Of a stretch of DNA of 64,000 bases, positions 36,330-47,349 are shown in pieces; positions within the stretch are counted from its first letter, which is position 1; every line of letters begins with the position of its first letter. The translations under genes and the position numbers were made by a program. Origin of the DNA: Dastarcus helophoroides (lineage: Eukaryota; Arthropoda; Insecta; Coleoptera; Bothrideridae). Where the stretch lies: assembly GCA_028583605.1 (NCBI GenBank), contig CM053325.1, forward strand, positions 37,251,435-37,315,434, read 5' to 3'. A model generated the notes under the pieces. It made no database searches. It saw only the letters and a list, made by a program, of their open reading frames with translations, and was not told the origin of the DNA.

Positions 36330-38650
36330 TAAAATCTCACTTCTTGGAAATTATGACTTACTTGAAAATTTCAGCTTTCTTTGAAAATTCAATTTTTTGA
36401 GAAATGTTGCCCTTCTTTGAGAATTTGCATGTTTTTTTGCAAATCTTGACTTATTTGGTAATTTTGACAGTTTTTCGAAGGTTTTGTTTCAAATTTTTCG
36501 ACTGTTTTTAAATTTAATATAATTTTTTTTTTTTATTTTGAGTTCTATTTCTATTTTATAAATGTTTTGGCATTTTATTTTTAAAACTTTGTGCTTTTTG
36601 TAAATTCTAACAGTTTTTGAAATTAAATTCCCTGCTTTAATTGAAAACATCGACTTTTTTGAAACTTTATTTTTTTCACCTTTTTTCCGCAGCTTCAGCT
36701 TCTTTCTATAATTTTTTTTTAAGATGCTCTTTAAGTACACTTTGGACTTTACTTTTCAAATATTGTCCAAAATTCAAACTTTTTTGCACACTAACATTTT
36801 TTTTTGAATTAGATTTTTTTTTAAATGTCAATCCTTTTTGAAAATTTTGATTTTTTTTAACTGGACATTTTTTCAAAAAATCAACATTTTAAGACCTCGA
36901 GTTTGCACATATTCTGAGTTATTTCGAAATTTTCGATTTTTTTCTTAAAAATATTGAGTTTTTTGAAAATGACATTTTTATTTTTCCGAATTAGCACCAC
37001 TCCTTAAAAATTTTGCCTTTTTTGAAAATTTAGAAATTTTTTAGGGCTTTTTAAAATTTGTTCTTCCTAAATTTTCGAATTTTTAAAATTTTGCTGTTTT
37101 TAAAAGTTTTGATTTTACCTTCAAATTATTGAACTTTTTATAAAAATTTGAATATTTTTTTTTGTTTTAAATTCTGCCGTGTTTCAAGATTTCATTTTTT
37201 TCAAATATTGGAATTTTCTAATAATTCTATTTTCATGAAACTTTGGCATTTTTTAAATCTCGCAAATTTTTCAAATTTTTGAAGTTTTTCTAAATATGCT
37301 GACTTTTTGGAAACTGCTAAAATTTAAAAACTTCGTTTTTTCACCAAACTCCGACTTTTGTAAAATTTGGCATTTTTACAAAACTTAGTCGTTTTTGAAA
37401 ATTTTTAAATGTGCTTAAATTTTGCTCTTCTTAAAAGTTTTAGTTTTTTGGAAATTTCGAATCCTTCAAATTTTGATCATTTATTAAAAATTTCGATATT
37501 TTTTAAAAATTCGTCCGTGTTTTTGAATTTGAATTGTTTCAATTGTTAAAAAACGTTGACTTTTTTTAAAATTTCTCAATTATTTCAAATTTTTGGTATT
37601 TTTCTAAAATTTTAGTTTTTTCGAAATTTACTGCTGCACCAAAAAATTTGATATTTTTTCAAAACTTGGGTGTTTTCATAATTTAGGCCTTTTAAAATTT
37701 TGACAGTATTACAAAATTTGCTCTATTTGGAAATTATTGTGTCTTTTTCAAAATTTAGACTTTTTTAAAAAAGTTCGAAAATTTTCAAAATTGACACTAT
37801 CTCTAAAAATTTTAGTTTTTCATGAAATTTTCCTGATTGTTTTAAAATATCGAATTTTTTTTAATTATCTAATTCTTTAGTACAATTTTAAATTTTGTCG
37901 ACATTTTTAAAATTCATTTATTAATGAAATATTTAATTTTTGTAATTTTTTAATACAGAATTTTGAATTTTTTGAAAATGTTACCGTTTTCAAATTGTCG
38001 ATTATTTCTTTTTTTTTATTTTAATTTTACTTTAAAGTTTTCACATTTTTAAGAATCAAAATTATTTCAAATTGCAACATTTTGTCAAAAATTTGCCTAT
38101 TTTTGAAATTTTTACTATATTTTTCATAATTTTAAATTTTTCTTTTGAAAAACTTAACTTTCAAAATTATGTTTTTTAAAATTAAATAGAACTTGTTTTA
38201 AACATTTTGATCTTTTTGAAAATTTGGTTTTGATAAAAACTTTAATATTTTGTTCAAAGTTTCACCGACCATCTTTTGGAATCTTGAACTTTTTTGACAG
38301 TTTTGCCTTCTTTTAAAAACCAGTTTTTTTTATTTTAATATTTTTTAATTTTCAAACATTTTCCAAAAGCAAGTCCTTTGAAAATTATTTAAAATGTTCC
38401 GTTTTTTGAGAATCTTTACTTTCTTCAAAGTTAAAACTTATTTTTAAATCAAATTATAATATATATAATATAAATTGACATTTTTGAAACTTTAGGTTAT
38501 TTTGATTTTGTTTCGAATTTTTGATGTAAGTTTTCGTATTATTTTTAAAATTTCAACTTCTTTGGATGTTTACATTTTTTTTTTTAATTTGTAACTTTTC
38601 AATTTTGACTTCTTATTGAAAATTATTGGAAATAAGTAAAACACCACTTT
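36330..38650. repeat. degenerate pyrimidine-rich low-complexity array
   Basis: About 2.3 kb of repeated words such as TTTTTGAAAATTTTGAC, TTTTTTCAAAATTT and CTTTTTTAAAATTTT on the + strand. It is the reverse-complement counterpart of the theme at 20881-23180. Period is irregular, roughly 20-30 bases. No coding signal; the frame at 36489-36740 is a Lys/Ile/Asn-rich translation of the repeat. Confidence 0.72.
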
Positions 38651-38759
38651 TTAATTTATAGAGACTTAATTTTCATAAAAGTTCTGGGAAGGTGTGCGAC
38701 GAACTTCTTCGAATAGTTGACATTTCCAACCCCTACTTCGTGGAATTCTTTAAAATTTA

Positions 38760-39028
38760 TAACTATTAAACTTTATTAACGACCAAAAAGCAACAGATAT
38801 AATAAATTCCACAATGCTTCGATAAATATTTGCTAACACCGGACCATGTTTCGCATTACTTCATCATCGGTGGTTATACCAGCTAAACAAATTGCTGGTA
38901 TAACCACCGGTGATGCGCCGGTGATGCAGTAATGCGAAACCCGGTCCGATGTTAGCAAATATTTATCGAAACATTGTGGAATTTTTAATATCCGTTGCTT
39001 TTTGATCATTAATAAAGTTTAATAGTTA
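38760..39028. mobile_element. 269-bp palindromic MITE
   Basis: The left arm 38760-38883 and the right arm 38894-39028 are near-perfect inverted copies, starting TAACTATTAAACTTTATTAA and ending TTAATAAAGTTTAATAGTTA. The loop is 10 bases (TAAACAAATT). The right arm has a small extra GATGCGCCGGT duplication near the loop. No protein encoded. The high arm similarity suggests a young insertion or gene conversion between the arms. Confidence 0.85.
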
Positions 39029-39044
39029 CGGACTTCTTCGAAAC

Positions 39045-39505
39045 AAATACATATTGTGTATATGGCAGTAAAAGAAAAACATTCCCGAACGACAATATAA
39101 ATTGTGTCCGAGGCGTCAGTCGAGGCAAACTTGCGTCGAAGTCCCGGAATGTGCTTTTATTACGATGTACACATACTATTCTATCGCAGTCAATATTACT
39201 TAAATTAAGAAATGTTATTAGATTTGTGACATTTTTCATTGTCATTTAATTTTCTATGAGACCGTTTCCTTGACCATTACTGTTATATTGTACGGAAACT
39301 TAGCTACTTTCTCAGCCTAGGACTGGAATAGTGTATTGTGTACCTAGTAGTAAAAGCAAAACATTCCCGGACGACGATGCAATCGAACTCCGGGAATGTG
39401 CTTTTACCGCGAGATACACATACTATTTTTTCTAAAATCGCAATAAAAATGATTTGAATTAAGAATTTTGTATAAATTCAGGACCTTTTTCATTGTCATT
39501 GTAAA
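39045..39505. repeat. direct repeat pair, each unit with a hairpin
   Basis: Units at about 39045-39245 and 39330-39505 share TGTGTA...GTAAAAG, ACATTCCCG, GGAATGTGCTTTTA, TACACATACTATT and CATTTTTCATTGTCATT-like words. In unit 2, GTAAAAGCAAAACATTCCCGG (39350-39370) pairs with CCGGGAATGTGCTTTTAC (39390-39407) around a 19-base loop. Unit 1 has the same hairpin with a larger loop. It looks like a tandemly duplicated hairpin MITE. Confidence 0.72.
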
Positions 39506-41819
39506 AATCACTTGCTTTCTTGGCTTAGGCCGGGAAAAACTTTCTCGTACTGTTTTGTGATGATTTCTTAGCAACGGTCTAAAATGCTGGAATAACGTAT
39601 TTTGTGGCCTGAAATTGTGCTTAGAAATTAGACCGATTTCAGAAATAATCTTTATAGTAATATTTCCAAATACATTTGGTCTATTTTCCGACACATAGAA
39701 TTAATTCTACTAATATACATGTCAACGTTAAACTTTTAAAACCCATTTTAAGAAAAGGAGACAGACCAGCGTTCTTATAATCATTCATCCAAGAGTATTC
39801 AAAATACATAGGTTGAAATATGCATATCAGATTTCAGTTCGTAAAAGATACGGAGAAACTCATCAAGCATTCGAAGGCGTTTAATGTTTTACTTTTAAAT
39901 AAATACCGTAAGATTTTTGATTTCACGTTTTGAACGTGATTTCCAAAACCATTTTAACTTTTTATGAAAATAATTTTTTCAAAATTTCGACTAAAAAATT
40001 TTGATATTTTCTCAAAATTCGCCTGTTTTTCAAAACTTCGACTTTTTTCAAAAATTTGGTTTTCTGAAAGATTTCCGATTCCTTTGAAAATCTTGACTTT
40101 TTAAAATTTTCATTTTTTTTTAAAAGCTAGTTCAGATTACAAAAATTTTGTTTGTATTAAAATTCTCCATTTTTTACAATACCGATATTTTTATTAAATG
40201 TCACCTTTTTTCAAAGTTTTTACCATTTTCCAATATTTCCACTTTTTTTTAAAGATTAGGAATTATTTTTAAAGATCTTGTTCATAATTTAATTATATCT
40301 ACACTCAAATACGTTTATGAGAAAACAATAAAGTTTTAATTGTTTGGTTATATTTATAACTAAGGAATAGTTTTATTGCAGCATTGAAAAACTTTAATGA
40401 ATATATTTTTCATAATTGGGGAAGGCAAAAAGGAGGAAAGTTTGTGAAACCTCTGATTTAAAGTTTTTAAAGCAAATATGAAAAATTGTGGAAAACTCCA
40501 TCACTTTTATTTGGTACTTTCATAACAAAGAAATTCCTTTTAATAAAATAAATGTCATCAAGCACATCAACCTTTTTTTTGGTCTTGTACTTATTTTTGA
40601 CTAAAGACTATTGATGCTAGTTAAAGTTCATTAAACATATATTTTGTGAGACTAAACATCGATGTTTTAACATTACGAATAAAAAACTGACGTCAGTAAA
40701 GTAACCTCCTGAAATTACATGAATATTAAATTGTTCAACTGTAAAACTTAGCACATGTTGCCTTTTTATTGTATTGCAGCAGTCATCATGGTTTGGTAAG
40801 TATCACTGGCATCGTTTGAAATTTCTAATTATTTTCCTAAAATTGTAACTTTAAAATCGAACTATTTTGATTTAGTCTGGATTCAAGAAAAAGTTTACTA
40901 AATAAAACATTGCTCTAATTAGACTTCTCACGTAGATTTTGTTCCGCTGTAAGCCTATGACAAAATTGTCATAAAGCTTAAGCATGGCTTTTGCCTGTGA
41001 CGAACCATGAGTGGTGAAAGTTTTTCACCTTTGTAAAACATTAATCAGGAAGATAGTTGGGATCTAATTACATTTTCGAATCGTATTTCATTCTTCTATA
41101 GAATTAGATAATTAATCTTGCTCCGCTTCGCCTATGCTCACCATATTACAATTCATTACTTCTGCTGTCTTTATTGATTAGAACACATGTTGTAAAAGCA
41201 GCCTTAGGTCTGAAGCTTTGGTTCAATCTAGATAACTGGGCGTAAATTGAAATATTGTACTTGTACGGATCGTGTGTTTGGTTAGTATATCAGTACGGAG
41301 TGATCGAAATGCTGCGCCACGGGGACCGCCCCGGAATTGATCATCATGTTATAGTTGCCCAATTTTATATTGACCTGATCTATTCTAATTATATTTCTGA
41401 ACGGGTGCCCTTGGGCCATTCACCCATTTAAGGAAATGCTTCAATGTAAAATAAATGTTCCGTATGAAGTGTTATTAATTTTTTCAACGAGCATAATTCC
41501 ACGGCTTTCCGAACAAATTGATTCCCAGGGTATGGCCTATTGGGTGCTACAACCACTCCTTAATAAAGTTTGGTGTAATTGTTGGCTTGTCGGAGATTTG
41601 CATCGAAACAAAACTGAACTTTCGGAAAAATTACATAAACTGTGCTATCTTTAACAAATTTAATTTGCAATTATAGAATTTGAATGAAACTGAGCCAGGA
41701 CAGGTATTAGGATAGGAATTCACTCTCTTGTTACTGCCTCTCTAGCTACTACTAGCAATAGAGACAGCAAAATCAGCAAAAATTGCAAGTTCTTTTTATA
41801 AAAAAGCCCTTGATAATGC
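39506..41819. other. spacer, no gene seen
   Basis: 39950-40280 is pyrimidine-rich low-complexity DNA like 36.3-38.6 kb. The rest shows no supportable gene. Frames at 39404-39694 and 41436-41654 have no recognisable domain. Confidence 0.45.
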
Positions 41820-42052
41820 ATAATTCAAAAAATCTGGTTAAGAGAATAGAGCATAGAAAAAAAGGTAAAAAGAAAATAGCAACAAGAACAAATAAAAATA
41901 TAACCCATAGTTAATCGTCAGATTCAAATAATGGTGCTACCTTTGGAAATACCACAAACTATTTTGACGATGATGCAGCAACGAGAAATGAGGCTGCAGC
42001 TTCTACCGAGGAAGTGCCAAGTGTTTTTTTTTGCAATGGAAAATCTAGGGTT
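41820..42052 (+). other. coding-like remnant next to truncated gypsy copy
   Basis: One + frame from about 41821 reads through KNLVKRIEHRKKGKKKIATR, a single TAA, then SSDSNNGATFGNTTNYFDDD and a Thr/Glu/Ala-rich stretch to about 42050. The basic-then-acidic layout and low stop density differ from the surrounding A/T-rich DNA. It abuts the gypsy copy at 42053. No family recognised; it may be an exon relic or part of another transposon. Confidence 0.3.
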
Positions 42053-42098
42053 CAACCTCCAAAGCTCTAATCAATGCTTTTCTCGATGTTCAGAAGTT

Positions 42099-42782
42099 TT
42101 ACAAGCGTATCTCTCTCTGAACTTCTGGATCTCTTATTCCTTCTATGAAGATTCTAACTGCGTGTAGTTCTAGAAAATCGGTTGGTGCGTGAAGTTCCAG
42201 AAAGTCGGTTGGTGCTGTTGGGTAGGCGACATACGTCAGTCGTTTTACGTCAACCTCGAATTCTTGCAGCGTTTCACCGCTTTTCTGACTTTTCACTAGC
42301 AGTTGCGACTGGACAACTTGCTGCAAATGGTGGTCTCCGAATCTCAGCTCCAAAGTCCTAACTAGATCTTCATAGCTGGCTTGTTCATAACCAGATCGAG
42401 TTTGGAGTAATTCCAGAGCATCTCCGCGCAAGGATACCACCAATGAGGTCGCCTTTTCTTCCTCCGTTTACCGATTGGCCTTAGCAGCAGCTTCGAACTG
42501 TTTTCTGTAGGTCTGAAAGGATGTTTTCCCATCATAGGTCGGAGGTTTCACCTTTTGGAAAGAAATAACGGATACACTTTCGAATTCATGTTGTGTGGGT
42601 TGTTCACTTAGCAACTTCTTCATGGCCTTTTCGATGTTGCTGATTTTTTTTTGTGTTACTTTGTCCAAATCAAGAAGCTTGTTATTGAATTCTTCTTTTA
42701 CTTCTCCATTTCTTCCTGCATTTTTTCTCTCATTCCTGTAATTTGTTCTTTCACTTCTTTTTTTATTTTCTTTCTCATTCAT
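42099..42782 (-). pseudogene. Gag core of second gypsy copy
   Basis: One frame covers 42782-42468 and 42443-42099, interrupted by a TAA at 42468 where the first element has Trp (HQWTEE). It contains FQKVKPPTYDGKTSFQTYRK, LVVSLRGDALELLQ-like sequence, QSQLLVKSQKSGETLQEFEV and the PTDFLELHA duplication, then ends at the truncation point. Apart from the one stop it is better preserved than the same region of the first element. Confidence 0.85.
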
Positions 42783-43140
42783 GTAATTTGTTCTTTAATT
42801 TCTTCTTTCATTTTTGCAACGTCTACTCCCATTTTTTCAGTTATATTTGCTAATAAACTATACAATTTTTGTTTGTCTGCATTCCTTTTCTGGTCTTCTT
42901 TTTGTTTTTCTTGTCGTCGTCGTTTTTCGTCTTGTTCTTTTTTTGTCGTCTTCGTTCTTCGTCTTGTTGTCTTCGTTCTTCGTCTTGTCGTCTTCATTCT
43001 TCCTCCTGTTCTTTTTCCTGTCGTCTTCGCTCTTTCTCCTGTTCTTTTTTTTTGTCATCTTCGTTGTTCCTCTTTTTCTTTGTTGTCTTTTATCGTTGCT
43101 AATATCGCTTGCAATTGTGGTTCCATTTTGCCTGATTTTA
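42783..43140 (-). pseudogene. Gag N-terminal Lys/Arg/Asp repeat of second copy
   Basis: Minus-strand frames at 42779-42997 and 42858-43058 give RTKTTRRRTKTT- and KNEDDKTKNED-like charged repeats from a GTCTTCGTTCTTC tandem DNA array, followed by NADKQKLYSLLANITEKMG. This equals 30261-30662 of the first element, with different repeat lengths and frame. Confidence 0.7.
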
Positions 43141-43320
43141 ATCTCGTTTCCATAAAGCGTTCCAGAATGTTCAAGATTTTACTTGACGCGCCCCGTATAA
43201 CTACTTAACAGTTTATAGAATCTGCTATAAAGTCTAAATTTAATTAGCACCGCGATCCACTAGCGCAATATTTCGGAACCTCGCACGAATTCCGCCGCAC
43301 ATCCCACAAAAATAATCTCG

Positions 43321-43332
43321 CTTCTGACACCA
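43321..43332 (-). other. primer binding site, tRNA-Leu type
   Basis: TGGTGTCAGAAG on the minus strand, two bases inside the LTR end, identical to the first element's site. Confidence 0.85.
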
Positions 43333-43334
43333 GT

Positions 43335-43675
43335 TGTTGCGCGTTATTGGTTCGAATTATTTAACCCGTAAATTGTAAAGCACTTTATTTCTAAGCTAAA
43401 CTTGGAACACTACAACTGAATAATTAAATCACTTATTCGTTGACTTCTAACTACCAACTCACTAACTACACTGACTAACTGACTGAGGGAAACAGGACCG
43501 CGTGTAAATAGTTCCCATTTAAGGGTTCTAGAAAAATCAAGCAGATAAAGTTTATCGGTTGCCGAAATTTCTGGAACGCTTATCAGCCGTTTGCTTCATC
43601 ATCGCGATCGCTTTCCCTTATCAGATTTTTCCATAAAATTTCTTTAACTAAACTTTATAATTACATTTCGTGACA
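43335..43675 (-). repeat. 5' LTR of the second gypsy copy
   Basis: Begins TGTTGCGCG and ends CGTGACA on the + strand. Shares GGAACACTACAACTGAATAA, GAAATTTCTGGAACGCTTAT and GCCGTTTGCTTC with the other LTRs. Some segments (TTTTTCCATAAAA) are closer to the 18.9-kb LTR remnant. Confidence 0.9.
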
Positions 43676-43794
43676 AGATTTAAATTTTTACCATCGTAAA
43701 TTATTGATGAAATGTCTATTCTTGTTAATTTTTTTTTTATGTAGTTTATTTTATTATTTTAAGTAATTTTTCCTTCCTTATTTTTCCCTTTCCT

Positions 43795-44127
43795 TTTTAT
43801 GCATTGCTGATGAGCTCAAATGAGAGCAAAACATCGATATCCAGTGCTAAAACCTTTTTTTATATTTTTTATACTTTTTATATTTTCATCAATTATTTAA
43901 AAAAAATGTTTTTTCATGTATAATTTTGCTCTTCTATATTTCATTTTTTTCTCTATTCTATGAAAACTAAACTAACCTATTTTTGTGATGAGATGACCTT
44001 TGAAAAAAAATTTAGATTTCACGTACTCATATTCCAAAAAATGTTTCAGAATATTGTCAACTATCATTACTGAAAATTTAAATATTTCCAAACTGGGTCG
44101 CAGAATGTTAAATAAAATTAGCAAACC
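43795..44127 (-). repeat. dispersed repeat family, copy C (with hammerhead end)
   Basis: Inverted relative to copies A and B. Read on the minus strand it runs GGTTTGCTAATTTTATTTAA, GCGACCCAGTTTGGAAATA, a TGACAATATTCTGAAAC block and GATGAAAATATAA-like sequence, then the hammerhead segment at its left edge. It lies 120 bp from the second gypsy copy. Length is similar to copy B, about 330 bp. Confidence 0.82.
43801..43847 (+). ncRNA. hammerhead-ribozyme-like fold (copy C)
   Basis: Stem I GCATTG (43801-43806) pairs with CAGTGC (43842-43847) with one G-U pair. Core CTGATGA is at 43807-43813. Stem II is GCTC (43814-43817) / GAGC (43824-43827) with loop AAATGA. The second core is AAAA (43828-43831) where hammerheads have GAAA. 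Stem III is ACAT/ATAT with loop CG, then C41 and the predicted cleavage site. Two core or stem changes (G to A in GAAA, a C-A mismatch in stem III) suggest this copy is impaired, while copy B keeps GAAA. Confidence 0.68.
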
Positions 44128-46182
44128 ATTTATTTATATTATCTAAGGGAATTTCATCTTAGCATGCTTGTTAAATTCATTCAACGACTATACTTATGTA
44201 ATCTATGACAAAAACGATTTGTGTTTTATTCCTTTTTTTCTTGGTGATGATACCTACCTAACGAGTGATATTCTCCCAGATGACAAAATAACCTGAAAAA
44301 ATTGCGGATAATCGTACTTGTGCCGCTTTTTATAACAATGTTTTTTCTCTTTATTGATCGTGTGACTAAATCTAATAAATATTAATAAGTTGTACCATGA
44401 ACGCGCATGTATTTACAAAAATCGTTCGGTTTATTTATTAATTCCTTAATGGAATCAATTAGAGAGTAAGTAGCCGTCTTTCCAGTCCAACATTTTTGCC
44501 ATCTTATGAACTTTTTTTGAAACTTTTGATTTATTAATTTAGTTAAACAAATGCCAGATAATGCTAATAATTTACCTTTGTAGTCCATAGTAAAGTGTTG
44601 CTCACACTATGATAAGATCAATTGTAATGACGAACAAATTGAATAAATGATAAAACGATTCAGTTTATTTGTGCAAGTCAATTTGCGCAAATTGCATGAA
44701 GGTGACAACCAACCGCAACAGTTCAATTCTACTTGCACAAATTGGCTTGCACAAATTATTCTGCACAATTGCAAGAACATGAAAACGGACCATAATTGTA
44801 CTTGACTTATATGATTTATAAATGCGTCTCTGGTCTTTCTTTTCCCTTGGGTACGTTTCTTCCTTATTAGGCACATTGACTGACATTAGATATTTGCACC
44901 AAAAATTAGTATCAAAATATGGTGGATGCACCAGGTGATATAATAGTTCAACTTCTTTGGTTAAATTACCTTTATCACATTTCCTTTCTTTTTGCGGAAA
45001 AGAGATATTTGCAGCAAGAAGCGTCTATGTTTAGTAATTTTCGAGCCCCAGAAATCGATAAAATAATTCATTAACGAAACTAAAAAAATCCCAGTTTTGT
45101 TGAGTTTTTCAAACTCCATATCTTGTTCTTGGATTTTTGTTCTATAAACCTTTTATTTCTAAATAATTTCGTTATCTTGCCAAGAAGAGTTAATGACGCA
45201 GCGAAGTATACTGAGTAATTATTTTTTATTACCAATAAAGTAAAAACCTTATCCTGGATTACTTAGTAGAACTTGTAGTTGTTGTTGATTGTCGCCAGCA
45301 GCAATAGCAACTAATCCTTATTGCGTATTTTGTGCAATTCCCTCCAGATTGAGCTATAAATCTCCGGTGAATTTTCACGCTCATTTGTGACAAATTATTC
45401 AAAATTAACTCAGCTATATTCTCCGCGGCGAACAAGTATATCACACTTAAGTACTCTTTTTATTTATGACATTCCTAGGGCAAAGCCTTCCAGGCAACAC
45501 AGACATTACCATCGCTACCTACGAGGTTCCATACACAAAGATGCCTCGCATATGTCAAACGCCGTCGGCCGCAATATTAATCTTAATATGCCCGCGTTGC
45601 TTGCAAGCATTAGAATCAGACGAGGCGGTTTCTATCTCAACATGCAATAAAACAACATGTCAACCTGCACCATGTGTCCCAACATGGACGTGATACTATC
45701 GGTTGCTTATTTCAATGATGTGCCACCCACCGTAGCAGACGAACTCTTTTCGGTGTTGACTCCCTTTATGGATATTTAAATGGCCACTACTTTTACCTTA
45801 TATTTAGTCGAAAAAAGATAAAAATTAAAAAAGAAAGTTCTGAAAATCGCCCCTTTACATTTATAAACTAGAATGTCTATTAGCAAACCCTACGTTATTA
45901 TATTGCTACGCGCTACGCTTCAGGCAATTAAACACTGTTGCTTTATTTAACAATTCAATAAATTATTCGTGAACAGTATAACACCAGAATTGCAATTAAT
46001 TTAGTTGGCGTGCCATTGCGGGCCTATATTTTTATTGCGCACATAACTAGAATATTCGATATCTCGAACACTTACGTGTCTCCTTGATGGCTCTAATTAC
46101 CTTTCAACATTCGATAGATGTCTTGAACTTATAAATAATTTCTCCAGCTGTGCATTTTCCTAATATTTTCACCACAATAAAA
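44128..46182. other. spacer, no gene supported
   Basis: A small inverted pair at 44668-44762 (TTTGTGCAAGTCAATTTGCG against ACTTGCACAAATTGGCTTGC) gives a hairpin-like structure. A G+C-richer stretch at 45460-45700 holds a 75-residue + frame with several Cys (ICPRC, TTCQPAPCVP), but I recognise no family and see no clear splice context. Otherwise nothing. Confidence 0.4.
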
Positions 46183-46374
46183 TTTCCAGCAACAAATTTT
46201 AATAGTGCATTTATTCGATAAAGCACTGGTCTGAGGTACACAGTAAGACTTTGATTGCTAGCGCTTCCTCAATAATTTGCAATGAAATTTTTTTTATAAA
46301 TCCTTTTATTGTAGTAAACAAAGTTAATTGACACAATAATTGTCCCTTTACTCCATCACTTCGTAATAAAGTGG

Positions 46375-46905
46375 TAAAAAACCGTAAAAAATTTGTCACA
46401 AAAAATTTACGGTTCAGATCGATCCACTATTAGAAAAGGAGCACACTGACATCCAACATTTATCAGCCCAACCCGACGGAGGAAATGAAAATCTCAATAA
46501 TAAATTTTAAGTGCCGTAAAAAAATTCTTACAAAAAATTTTCTTTACAAATCATTTTATTATTAAAACTGACTCCCAACATTGGTCAGCCAACTTTATCG
46601 GAGAGGGTGAAAATTCCAATAATATCCTACGAGTGATGTAAAAAAAATTGTCACAACAATGTTTCTATAAAGATCAATTTATTATTAAAAAAGAACCAAA
46701 CCGACACTCAACATTCGTCAGCCTACCACGTCGGAGGGGGTGAAATTCCCAGTCATATATTACAAGTGCTGTAAGGAAAATTTGTCAAAAGAAATTTACT
46801 GCATAGATCGTTTTATTAGTAAAAAAGAACCAAACTGACACCCAACATTTGTCAGCTTACCCCGTCGAAAGGGGTAAAAATCTCAATAATAACAGAGTTA
46901 GTACC
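46375..46905 (+). repeat. minisatellite, four units of about 125-135 bp
   Basis: Each unit runs from GTAAAAAATTTGTCACAA-like sequence, through a TTTATTAT-like stretch, (C/T)GACA(C/T)(C/T)CAACATT(T/C)GTCAGCC, C(C/G)(T/A)CGGAGGGGGTGAAA and TCTCAATAATA, to AAGTGC(T/C)G. Unit starts are near 46386, 46512, 46638 and 46768. The first unit is part of the left foldback arm, so the array grew from the arm end. Confidence 0.8.
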
Positions 46906-47349
46906 ATTTCAAGTCTTACCATTGGGATCTTATAAACTATTGCAAATATAGAATTCGTTACATTATAAAAAATGTGCCCAATTTTGATGGTAATAATTTT
47001 AAGAAAACAGATTTGAAATATCTCACTTGATTAATAAAATATTTTGAAAAAACTGAAAATCATCGACTTCTCTTTTATAAATATTTCATTTGTTTATATA
47101 GACAATGTTACAACATTTTTAACCGGATATAAGCCATCCATTTTATTCTAACGATAAAATTAGATTTTATTTACCTCTCTTAGTTCTCAATATGTGATCT
47201 TCCTCTTTTTTTCCCTATAAATACCACATTTGACTTTTACATGGCCGAATAAGCCAAGATAATGCAATGACGACGATGTATAACATAAGTAAAAAATCTT
47301 TTGTCAGACTACCACAGAAATGAATTTTATGATTATTAATAGTACGCCA

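Larger units (their letters stand above)
42053..43675 (-). mobile_element. second gypsy copy: LTR, primer site and gag only, truncated
   Basis: In element order it has the LTR (43335-43675), primer site (43321-43332), leader, gag with Lys-rich repeat, and the Gag core. It then stops abruptly at 42053 inside gag, at the position equal to about 29470 in the first element. No protease, pol or second LTR follows. It is clearly diverged from the 25.5-kb element, so it is an independent copy of the same family. A 27-base tandem duplication repeats PTDFLELHA in Gag. Confidence 0.9.

Noticed and set aside
42651..43208. 185-residue + frame rich in Phe and Cys
   Set aside because: Antisense of the second copy's Gag N-terminal repeat.
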